Shown here: in pieces, positions 53,812-64,000 of the stretch
How the letters are laid out: each line of letters opens with the position of its first letter
Position numbering within the stretch: the stretch's first letter is position 1
NCBI GenBank assembly: GCA_964035545.1
Contig: OZ037771.1
Span: forward strand, 5,016,628 to 5,080,627
DNA: 64,000 nucleotides
Source: Bugula neritina
Taxonomy: Eukaryota; Bryozoa; Gymnolaemata; Cheilostomatida; Bugulidae
Direction of reading: 5' to 3'
The notes under the pieces: generated by a model
Seen by the model: the letters and a program-made list of their open reading frames with translations, nothing else
Database searches by the model: none
Told to the model about the DNA's origin: nothing
Made by a program: the position numbers and the translations under genes

Positions 53812-54185
53812 ACTGAGCTCCCACATCCCTGTGTGTACATGCAGAGTATGGTACTCCGCTATTCATATCATATATACACATTACCTATAGATAGCATGTA
53901 TATACTGACTACAGTATTTAAACCTTACGTGTAGTATTATATTTCACTACATGCTCGATACATGTGACACTCACTCTATACACTACAGTGGGGTATATTT
54001 TACCTGCACACTTTGAATACACAGATTTACTTCTACTTATATTTTAATGCTTTTGCTATACCATGTATATGCTCTGCATATAGTTCATGCACTTAGTCTA
54101 GTTATATGTGATTTTGTATGTATACACTATTACTATTTGTTTGCTAGCATTGTTTACTCATATTTACTATGAAATATATTTACAC

Positions 54186-54191
54186 AATAAA
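54186..54191 (+). terminator. Likely polyadenylation signal of copy 1
   Basis: AATAAA 375 nt after the stop codon, in AT-rich DNA. Confidence 0.5.
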
Positions 54192-54689
54192 TATACTGCA
54201 TTTTATAATTAATTATTTTGTATATTTCAAAGGCACGTTTACAAATCTTCTTGCACTAAGCAAAGCAGAAAAACATTATTAAACAAATATTTGGGACAGG
54301 GAACTTGCTACTAGCTTGTATAGTTTTGAAATTATTTTATTTAAAAGTTCTTTAAATTTTATTTATAAGCCCTTTGGTAGTTCACCTTCCAGGAACTCAA
54401 AAGTGTTTCAACATATTTCATAGCAATTACTAGAACTAGAGTATAATTTTATAAACATACTATACTTGAAGTATCTGCATAGGAAGTCAGGAGCTGAGCT
54501 CAGTTGACAGAGTTCGGTCTCCAGGGTCTACCATCAGTGTAACCCTCTCCATTCAGTCTGAAATCAACTCAAGTATTGCCACACTTTCTGCAGTAATGTA
54601 CAAGTTACACAAGAGAGTGTGTAGACAAACAGCAGTCTGTCAGCAAACACTAAGATGCATGTTCACAAAGCATGTATATTGTCCACACT

Positions 54690-55060
54690 ACTCTACTTTA
54701 GTGTAACCTGGACATCCTGTGCCACTCTAAAAATATACTAAGCAGTTTTTATCTAGCCATCTCAAATGACAAGACAAAATTTCCAATACTGACAGTTTGC
54801 AATGTCCTTGGATGCCGACAATCTTCTTTCTTTGTGAGACAGCGGTGTCTTCGTTAGCTTCGACATGTGTGCAGAATGCAAGATGGCCACATTCCTATAA
54901 ATCTGCTTTATGGGAAACTTGCGGAAAGCTCCAGATCCCTGGGGACATCTCAGATTGTGTTTCAAGGTCACCTACAAAAGGAACATGAATAGCCCTGGAA
55001 TTGATGTGCAGCCATTAAAAAGCTTCAAGCCTCGTGGTAGTAGTGTAGTGGTGTAGTATT
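54690..55060 (+). pseudogene. LINE remnant, RT C-terminal end
   Basis: Plus-strand text contains LRHVCRMQDGHIPINLLYGK and FQGHLQKEHE with stops, matching the LRWxGHVxRM...PxxLLYGEL segment of LINEs. It is degraded and truncated on both sides. Confidence 0.65.
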
Positions 55061-58000
55061 GTACTGCCTGCCTTGACCAGTAGGGTGTTCATAAATTGTT
55101 ATTTTTTTTGTGAAATTTAGTAAAGTACAGCTGTACTTGGCTATGCAGTTGCAGCTTAGAGCTGGTAATTGAAATATACCCTTACTAAAAAAATTTCAAT
55201 AACATCTACATTATACCAGAAATATATTTATTCAAATGAAAAAATATTATACTTTACATTTACAAACAAAAATATGTCTTATAATACTCAAAGGAGTAAG
55301 TGATATTCATAACAAAAATTGTGAAAATGTGATAGTCAACCCTACACAGTGATTGGCTGTGTGCTGGTCGACTATATAGTATTATAGCTATAATCCTCTC
55401 ATATAATGTAATATTCTTTATAGTGCAGAAATTCTGACTGGAGATTGATGATGTCTGCTGCTAGAATTATTTGCTTACTAGTAAGTAGTAACCAAAAATG
55501 CTTTATTTGTAGCCAATATACCATCTGTAGGAGGCAAAAGTCATGTATGGTAATCATGTGCTAGCAAACACATTACATATTACATTTATTAATTTAATGT
55601 CTGTTTGAACCGAACCATTGTAAATATTGTGCTCCCAATTTTATGGAAAGGACAACTCCATATTGAACTGACACTTGCAGCAGCCAATCAGCGAAGCGAG
55701 TGATCTTATACCCTACGGGTGGATGGCTAGTAAGGAGCTGTACGCTTGAAGAGGGCGCAGTTGGCTAGTAGTAGCAGGATAGTTAAGCCGTGTAAACAGT
55801 CTTGTGCAGTTATGTAATCTTGGTATGTTTTTATGTAGTTAGTAAATCTTGTATCTTACGTATAAATGAACTTATTCTTACTCTAAATCGGCAGCATTAC
55901 TTCAATCATAATTACCCACAAATAAATGACGCACAATTTCACAACACTATATAGGCCTAGTCAATATTGCAGAACAACACCAATAATGTCATTCAAAACA
56001 TTATAACAAGTGCACTATTCTCTTGAAAATAGGTAACACTAGTGTTGTTGCTGTTGCATATACAAAATGTCTTCTTGTCATCAGAATCGGCTTTTTTGTT
56101 TATATTGGCTCAGTTCCTAAAAAGTCCTTCTATCTAAATATTAGAGAGCCCGTCAACGCCTTCCAACTTTTAAAAAGACTACATTTGTCACTAAAACCAT
56201 TTAGCCCGTCGTTAACCTGTTTCCGGTTTCAGTAGTAGGCGTTTTCCGGCAGTCCTTGAAACGAAGCAAAAAGAGGATAAGCTCGCATTTTGGATGACGA
56301 AACTAATTCAGCTGTCTCACCGCTATACTAACCACTATTCAAACCAAATTTTTAGTGCAAAACTGAAAAACTAACAGAATTTGTCAAGTTGCACCACATG
56401 TAAGTGTCATGCATTGTAATTTTATCTCGAAGACTTTCACTGTTTCAGTTTCACTTTGAGTCTCAGTCTGTGATGCAATGTCAAAGTGAATATGTATATG
56501 ATAGTGAATGTCAATATGAGTATAAATATAAATAATCTAATAGTTAATAGGAATATTGAATATAAAGAAGAATATGAACATATTCGTATTGATGTTGATA
56601 ATTATAAATAATAATTATATTATTGATTTATTCTGATTGACATTAAATTTGATGATTGATTGATGATCGAAGTGTCATCTAGTTTGACATTCACTATGAG
56701 TATGGCTCGTTTTAAATTATATTCGCTATGAATATTACAATAATGACTTTAGTTATGGGTGTTCTGACCGTTAACACTATCACCATGGTCAGTGGGTAGG
56801 CTTGAAGATAATACTTAGGCTATAGCTTAGTTTTAAAGTATAGGCGTTCCAACAGCGTAAGGTGTTTTTAAATTATTTATTCAACTCAAAGAGTAATATT
56901 ATATTTTAGCTTTTAAGTTAGCTTTGTGGTCAATGTATTGTTAGGATTTACTTGGCTTGGCCACAACACACATCCAACACTTATCAAGGAAGAGTTATAA
57001 CATTTAATATGTTATACTTGAATTATATAGTAAAGTTTGAAATATGAACTGAGATCTGATCTAATAATAAAATGTGTGTTTCTAGTTTTTGGTATCTGTT
57101 CAGCAGAGCTATAGTTGTCGCAAAGATTCGTATTATGATTACTGGTAGTAAAGACAGTGATGGAAATGTAATGTATACTGTTTGGCTCACAGAGCTATGG
57201 GTGTGACAGTGAGGTCATGGTTTGTTTATATGTATGACATCTGCTGTAGCAGAGACAGTAACAGAAATTCTCAACACAGAAGATAGTAACCACTATATTA
57301 TGTTTAGAATTGTTCACCAGTGTTACCAATAACAAACTTTTATTCAATAGTAAATATCCAAGAAGTAGGTTACAAAAAGACAATTTGATTTATTCCCAAA
57401 GTGAAAGTCTATGTTCAAAGTAGAGTAGACTTGTTATCAGATTATCAGTAATTACTGCAGTATCTATGCCCACAGTACAGAGGTCTCGGAAACATTAAAA
57501 TATTTTTCATGCTAATGACAAGTCTATACCTCCACAACAGTTAGAGGATTGTATAGTTAATAAACATGAAACACAATGGAATAGTCTACAAGTTGGTAAT
57601 TCTGGTGAACATAAGTAAAAAATGAGACATAGGAAATTACTATTAGAATACTATTGAAGTTTGTCCTCACAGTTTACATTATCATTAATAAATCAATCTT
57701 TATTCTAGTAGTTAGTACCTGTTAAACAATGAAATGAAATATACTAAGTTGTCAAACTAGATATTTCCTCTTGTCCTAAACCAACTCTTATACAATATTC
57801 AAAGATCTTGTCTCAAACAAGCAAGCCAACCTACTGTCAAACTTTCTGATAAAAACTGCACGTCACAAATTATCAAATGCTATAAATTACCAATGGCTGA
57901 ATATGCTAATGCAATTTATATTGAAAATTATAAATAAATGAAAATGCTATAAATAAATATGTTCCTTGGTACACCTTGTTTTCCTTCACTGTCTCTCTAA

Positions 58001-58124
58001 TGTTTACTATTTCACTTCCTCTATACACCCTTTCACTCAATACACACACATTGTATACTATCTCATACTCTATTCATAGTACATACATTAGTATTACATT
58101 GTAGTATCTGATACTAGAAACAAC
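55061..58124. other. Intergenic region and upstream flank of gene copy 2
   Basis: No gene seen. From about 56195 it aligns with 10030-11975. A piece near 56740-56920 is absent from copy 1 and ends with CAACTCAAAGAGTAATATTA, the reverse complement of the 3' end of the LINE at 14826, so a LINE tail probably inserted here. Confidence 0.6.
56195..58124 (+). repeat. Tandem duplication, right unit flank
   Basis: Homologous to 10030-11975; includes the near-identical 70 bp before the start codon. Confidence 0.8.
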
Positions 58125-58185
58125 ATGGCTACCAACTCTGTAACCAATTCTGAGGATGAAGTAACCGCAGCAGCTTCACAAACAG
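58125..58185 (+). CDS. Copy 2 exon 1
   Basis: [20 protein letters not shown]; one residue differs from copy 1. Donor CAG|GTCCGT is the same. Confidence 0.8.
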
Positions 58186-61100
58186 GTCCGTATACAATAT
58201 TAGTTAGTCTGGAGAATGGTAAAATATTTATCTAAATACATTGTATGCACCTGAATATATCTGTACAGGTTTTAATTACATCTTCCAGTTTGATAGTTAA
58301 TTTGAAGAACTTGTTATCCCTCTTCAAGTTTCTTCTCTGAACTATATTTTAACTATGGTGTTTCTGTACATTTTCTGTGACTTTTATCTGCATGTAGCTT
58401 AATGAAGCTGTTGATACATTTTTAGATCACATTAAAAACAGGTTTATTTCTAATTCTTGCCATTTCCTATACTTGCTAGTATTTTCTTCTTATCAACATG
58501 TTGTATGTGAAATCTTAAATAGAAACATCAGCATTTTCTAATAGATAAGTTTCTCATTTGTTTTCAGTCTACCTAATATAAGTTGAAGAGATTCTCAGTT
58601 TTATTCCTATTAATCTTCATGTTGATGACTCAACTATTAGTATGTTTGTCTCTATGAATATAGGAATATGTTTACTGCTGGTTTATATTTTCAATTATTA
58701 TATAAGTAATTCAACAGTAAAATGATGTAATTTATACTATTAGAATATTAACATAGATAATTGTACTATAAACCAGGTGATATTATATTTACTCTTTTAT
58801 TAGGTACATATATACTAAAAATAGAACATTTGTTTTTAGCAGAGAAATACAGGTGTTGGTGGAGGCACTCTGGTATGGATTCTATTGATGTCAAAGACTT
58901 ATTCTTAAAGCCTACAGAACTCTATACAACGGAGGAGATAAAGAAGCTCTGTTCAGGTCATGTGATCACTGACCTACTTATAGTGGGAGATCTGCCACCT
59001 GCTGTTACAGAGTTTGCTCCACTTGTGACTAACCTGTGTATTCAACATCTAACCAGTATCAACAGTTTAGAATAGTAAGTCTATCATCACTTTGTTATCA
59101 ACATGTTTAAGGTCACAATATCTCTATCCTCTAGAACATGACTTCTCTTTAGATAATAATATATACTTGAGCTGTGTATCTTGCTGTAGATTTTTCAGTT
59201 GTAACTCACTGACTATTTACTGAAATGTTGAAGTGTTTGGTGAGTTATACTTGTATGGCATGTCAGCAATATTCCTTCGTATTTCTACTGCACCTGAGTA
59301 GTCATTCTGTTCTCCTTGAGTTATAAAAGTGAGTGCAGTAAGAGTGGAATTTTGGAAAAGTCTGTGTGCTTGATGAGAAAAAGTGCAAACTAAATTATGT
59401 TCAACCAAACCCCTAAAAAGAAATTCATAAAAACCCGTAAAGAATTGAATTTGAAAAGTATAGAATTTTTTCCACTATTGCACTGAAATAGAATTATATT
59501 AGTTTGAGCTGAAGCTGCTGGGGAAGAGGTCAACAATGACTTCTGGTGACTCACACATCATAGCTGATTACTTGCATGTGGGGATAACTTTTAATTATTA
59601 ATTCTGCCAGTAGAGAAATGGATAGCTAAATATTCATTAAGGAAATCACATATCAAGTATAATATTACTTGCACAGCTTGTAGCCTTAGGTTTGTTTCCT
59701 ATTCTTCAAAGTATTCACTGCTATTAGTTTTGTCTCCGTTTCTTCTAGTGTATTATCCGTGCTTCAGAAGTTGTTTGAGTTGCTAAAATTGTGAGATAAA
59801 CTTCTATATTTTTTGATCAAATGAAATACGGAGTAAAACAATCAACTATATTTAATATGTTCTGAACACAGCTATAGTTTATATATACAGATGAGTAATA
59901 ATCTAGAGTCACTCTGAAATAAGATCTCCCTTCCTACCTATCAGCATTATCTCAATTGTATATCCAGCTTTTATAATCACTTTATACTTAGTCCAGGGTT
60001 GTGAATAATTTATTCTTATTATCTCAAAGTAGTTGTTGGACTTGTCATTACTCAGGCCTACCTGTTATTGCCTGCCTTACAGCTACTATCACACCTATGG
60101 CCAGTTTTATACTGCATCACAATTTACTTGCACCAGAGTCAAGTTAAGTGAATTGAAATTACAGAGATTTATCTTCTCTTGTTTTGTCTCCAGTTTTTAC
60201 TCTCCTTCTGTAATCAGTAATTCTCAGGTGGCTGCCTTGGCAGCAAAACCTGGTCATACGGAGTAAAACCCATCTTCAATATTCTCTTTACAGGAAAATT
60301 GTAGCAACTGCTTTTGATTTCGCAATTTGTTACAACTAAATCATCTAATCTATTAAAAAGCATAGTCTTTTCATACTTACTTTGGTTTAATTGCTAATCT
60401 TGTATGTATTCTCTCTGTATTCTAATTATATGTATTATATGTATAATAGAACTGATACTAGTAGTCCCAGCATACCAACTCTTTAGTAATGAAATAAATT
60501 CATAAACACAAATAACTGTCACAATTCATACTTGCAGAGCAGAAATAATAGAAACTCACTGCATGTTTAATATAATATTTCTACAACTTGTATAATTATA
60601 GTCATGGTATATTGTATGTATATTACAGTCTCTCCCAACTCACACATCTACACACATTAGATGTGTCTGGTAATAAGTTAGGAACATTACCTGAGGTGAT
60701 ACCAAAGATGGAGTCACTTACAGAGTTACATCTACAGCGCTGTGACTTACATACATTACCAGACAGGTGAGTTATATTAGTTATATGTGTTCTACTATTA
60801 TGTAAACATATAATAAAGTGTAACAGAACTGATACTAGTAGTCTCAGCATACCAACTTTCTAGTAATAAAGTGAATATTATTCTCAAATGGAAAATTGTT
60901 TTAGCATTGATTTAGTAATTTGTTACACTAAATCATCTAATCTCTTAAAAAGGACTTTCTTCCCATATTTACTTTGGTCTAAACTCTAATCACTAAAGTT
61001 GTATGTATATTACATTCTCTCTGTGTTCTAATTCTATGTACATATATAATAGAGTATAACAGAAATGATAATAGTAGTCCCAGCATACTAACTCTCCAGT

Positions 61101-64000
61101 AATAAAGTGGATATTATTCTTAAACAAACTTCCCACCCTTTTCGCCTAGACCAGTGGTTCCCAGCCTCGAGGGAATTCTCCCCTAGAGGGGAGGTTGGGC
61201 TTTTTAGGGGGGGGGGGGTGGATTTAGATTTTAGGAAATTCACGCAGTTTATTGAAGGCTTTTTTGAGCCCTTGCATGTTACATGTACATGCATATCTAT
61301 AAACCTTCATCTTAGTTAATCTATTTAACCAAACCATATTCTGCAATCTCAGTTTACTTCAACATGAATGTGTTTATTAATTACTCTACCCTGATTGTTC
61401 TCTGAACTACTTTGAATCGATGTCAAAAAGTTTGCAAAAACCAATGGGCCAACTTTAAGCAAGCCAATCTCTATAATATACCATACATACATAATACAAG
61501 TATCAAAGCTAGTGACTATATTTGCTACACTAAATAATCTGAACCTAAAAATACAGGAGTGCAATCATCTTATCATTGCTTTGCATTGCAGCATCAATGT
61601 TTTCAAAGTTACACTAAAGTTGTGGCATCTATCAAAAATATGGTGTCTTTCCCCACACTCCATGAACTATTTTAGGAAAAGAACCTGTTCTGATGTCAAG
61701 TAAAACCGGCACACTGGTGTTAAATTTACTCAAACCCCCCATGCTGAACCCGAAACCCTCCATCTTAAACCCCCAACCCCAATTCTTTAACTTTAATATT
61801 GAAAATGTACCATTTTTACCCAATTTTCCATTTGTTTCACCACTACCTGCGCCGCTACTACCTGCGCCACTACTACCTGTGCCACTTTTACCGAACACCA
61901 CTTGTTCCAGGTTCTTTCTCCAAAAAACTTCTGCGGATCTCTCTGAACTTTTATTGGAGTTTTAAAAATATTTTTCTGAGCTACCTCTCAAAAAGAAAGA
62001 GCTAGATTCTTAGCTTGACAAACATGTGATCCATTGCAACGTTCTGTTAAAAGAATCCAGAAGAATTACAAGAGGATTTCATTGAGTTGGTTTACAATTC
62101 AGCAATGAAGGTTGATTTGAAATCTTCTTTAATTGATGTATTGTGGGTGGTGTCTGGTATAAAAGGCACAGGTAAAAATGGCAAAAATTAAAGAGTGTGT
62201 AAAAATGGCACATTTTCAATGTTGGGGTGAGCGGTTTGGAGTTTGGGGATGGGATTTGAGGTGAGATTTTGGGTTTGAATACAAGTTGGAGGTTTTGGTT
62301 TGGGGTTCAATTTTGATGGCCGGAGTTGGGGTTTGGGACAATTTACCATCAGTGTGCCAGTCTTACCTACTTCTCCATTTGTGCCATGTTCACCTAAAAT
62401 CATTTTGGGTTTTAACAAGCAAACTCTCTCCACACGTAGCTGAAAAAGCAGAGTTTTGGTGCCACCCAGCGCCATCTTTCCAAGGGAGGTAGGATTCTCA
62501 TTAGTTCAAAGAGAAGAGAAACTGCCCTCATCTGCAGAGTGAATTAAGATGGGCATGGCCAAAAACAGCAATGCAGACTTATGCAAGCTGGCACAAAAGA
62601 ATCATTATAAATTGAACTGCTCCTTGTTCTATACATGCATAACATAATAATAACGATAATATAACTACTATTATAATTATATTTTAATAGAACAAACTAT
62701 ATTGTATTGTATCCTATATTATCATCATGTCAGTCATGAAACTTTTTTTGCTTTATGAAAGGGGGGAATTAATACGGTAGTCAACATTTATTAAAGGGGG
62801 GAATAGTAGGAAAAAGGTTGGGAGCCATTGGCCTAGACCACCCTCATTTCCTGTTGGATTATATTGTATGTTTCCATTTGTCAGATTCTTCATATCCATT
62901 ATACCATTGATTCTTATGCATTGGAGTTGAAGCTAATATCACCATCTTTGCTGCAAACATCGCAATACCACTGCAGACGTTTTTCCTCATGTTTATAGAC
63001 ATACATTTCACCCCAACCTGTTATCTAATCACATCATTGTCCTTATGCTCCTCATAAATTATCCTAAAGATGTGCCTGGACATTCTCATTTATGCTGTCA
63101 CCATTCTGATGGATTATAGTCACAATTTCATTCTATTAATATCTAATAATCGTCTTTTTCTTGTTTTAGCAACTTGTATCTAGGTATATATAGGTTCTTA
63201 TAGGTATATAAGTGTATAGGTTCTTTGCTTCCATCTCTTGTAGGTATTCATAGACTGTCCCATACGCCTTCTCTTTGGCTGTTACAATTTTGTTTGTCGT
63301 CAGTTTTTTCGTCTCTCCGTATACTTTCTCTGTGATGTTTCCCTTCTCTTCATCGTCACTACACCTAGAATTTTTCCATTTTTTGAATACTTTTTACTTT
63401 CCATTACAAACTACAGGATGTCAGCATTGCGCAACCAGGACTCTTTCTATATATTTACCACATGTTGAAACTACCTATTCTCTTTTGGCTATCCCTACTG
63501 CACACAATTAACTGGCAATCCATACTTACAAAGCAACACTATAGAATAAACTCACAGTATGTTTAACATAGCATTCCTGAAACTTGTATAATTATAGTCA
63601 TGGTATATTGTATGTATATTACAGTCTCTCCCAACTCACACATCTACACACATTATATGTGTCTTATAATAAGTTGGGAACATTACCTGAGGTGATACCA
63701 AAGATGGAGTCACTTACAAAGCTACGTCTATGGAACTGTGACTTACATACATTACCAGACAGGTGAGTCATAACATGTTCACTGCTTTTACATAAACTGT
63801 AGAGATTAGTATAATATTAAACACAACTTTTCACCTTTCTCACCTAACTGACTATAGTCCTGCAAGGTAGCTGTTCTGCAATCTCCCAGCTCAATCACAC
63901 TCGGCTGTGGACTTCTTCTTGCTTAAGGCTCCAATACTTCTTGATATATTTTATAGTATGTTCCCATTTGTCAGATTTTTAATATCTCCATATACCATTG
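58125..64000 (+). CDS. LRR-Roc-COR-caspase paralogue, copy 2, 5' part
   Basis: Predicted exons 58125-58185, 58843-59074, 60629-60766 and 63625-63762 keep the same phases as copy 1. The window ends in the intron after the second LRR exon, so Roc, COR and caspase are not seen for this copy. It lacks the fold-back, hAT and Penelope insertions of copy 1. No stop or frameshift is seen. Confidence 0.78.
58843..59074 (+). CDS. Copy 2 exon 2
   Basis: 232 nt, phase 1 in and 2 out, donor GTAAGT. CWWRHSGMDSIDVKDLFLKP, then EEIKKLCSGHVITDLLIVGD. It diverges more in the middle than at its ends compared with copy 1. Confidence 0.78.
59075..60628. other. Intron between exon 2 and first LRR exon, copy 2
   Basis: Aligns with copy 1 after removal of the hAT insertion. 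Nothing else recognised. Confidence 0.55.
60629..60766 (+). CDS. Copy 2 LRR exon F
   Basis: 138 nt, phase 2-2. Variable parts [10 protein letters not shown] and LHLQRCDLHTL. Confidence 0.87.
61152..62830. mobile_element. Non-autonomous hAT-like element
   Basis: Ends CAGTGGTTCCCAGCCT and CAATGGCTCCCAACCT (reverse strand), with an 8-bp duplication GCCTAGAC (61144-61151 and 62831-62838). Sister LRR units have the single uninterrupted GCCTAGACCA (24164, 25324), an empty site. It is 1679 bp with no transposase. Inside are a GCGCCGCTACTACCT-type minisatellite (about 61845-61895) and an inverted duplicate of CCCAAACC-rich DNA. Confidence 0.82.
62860..63480 (-). pseudogene. LINE remnants in copy 2 LRR unit
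   Basis: Counterpart of 25450-25997: the same intron-borne LINE pieces on the minus strand, more degraded. Confidence 0.55.
63625..63762 (+). CDS. Copy 2 LRR exon G
   Basis: 138 nt, phase 2-2. Variable parts TLYVSYNKLG and LRLWNCDLHTL, the most divergent at exposed positions. Confidence 0.87.

Noticed and set aside
55640-55760. Possible small element or tRNA-like segment near AGCCAATCAGCGAAGCGAG
   Set aside because: No cloverleaf or inverted ends could be formed that I could support.
61693-62005. Pro/Leu repeat frames in the hAT-like element
   Set aside because: They come from a short minisatellite and CCCAAACC-rich DNA, without start context or conservation.
1-64000. CRISPR array or bacterial contamination
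   Set aside because: Repeats are microsatellites, LRR exons or element ends without spacer pattern. Introns, LINEs and a caspase show animal DNA.

Overview
The window is animal nuclear DNA. It is AT-rich, has GT-AG introns, a true caspase domain (not a metacaspase), and many eukaryotic mobile elements. The mix (Ty3/Gypsy, Penelope-like, hAT, Tc1 and a cnidarian-style Polinton) suggests an early-branching animal such as a sponge or cnidarian. The species cannot be named from sequence alone.

Layout. 1-9394: nested Ty3/Gypsy elements. The 3' part of one is interrupted by a complete young one (1738-9186, two differences between its 305-bp LTRs, CAAC target duplication). 9400-9879: LINE scrap. 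11976-53811: one large plus-strand host gene whose 14 exons I could join in consistent phase (1312 aa): a short N-terminal region, five tandem leucine-rich-repeat (LRR) exons, a last LRR joined to Roc-COR GTPase domains, an acidic linker and a C-terminal caspase. 58125-64000: the start of a tandem paralogue with the same first exon, second exon and LRR exon type. The shared flank starts near 10030 and 56195.

The introns of the first gene are filled with insertions: a fold-back element carrying a dead LINE (12597-16058); a hAT relic (16568-21297) that itself carries a Penelope-like element with hammerhead ribozymes in both inverted terminal repeats (17569-19933); LINE scraps copied along with the LRR exons; a Tc1-like relic (26773-28042); an 18.8-kb Polinton/adintovirus-like provirus (28684-47531, AGCGTT target duplication); and a small MITE (50614-51045). 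Several insertions have an empty site in the paralogue or in sister repeat units, so they are younger than the duplications.

The provirus encodes protein-primed DNA polymerase B, a packaging ATPase, a phospholipase A2-integrase-chromodomain fusion, double-jelly-roll major capsid protein, penton-like minor capsid protein, fibre-like proteins and several small proteins. It is not one normal genome. The block from mid-integrase to the last small virion gene is present twice in opposite orientation around a single polymerase region, like an inverted dimer with deletions. DNA polymerase, ATPase and both capsid-protein copies are broken, so it looks defective.

Most notable: (1) the tandem LRR-Roc-COR-caspase genes, a receptor-to-protease design whose interchangeable 138-nt LRR exons vary mainly at concave-surface positions; (2) the inverted-dimer provirus with its enzyme fusion and TAAATG-type start motif.
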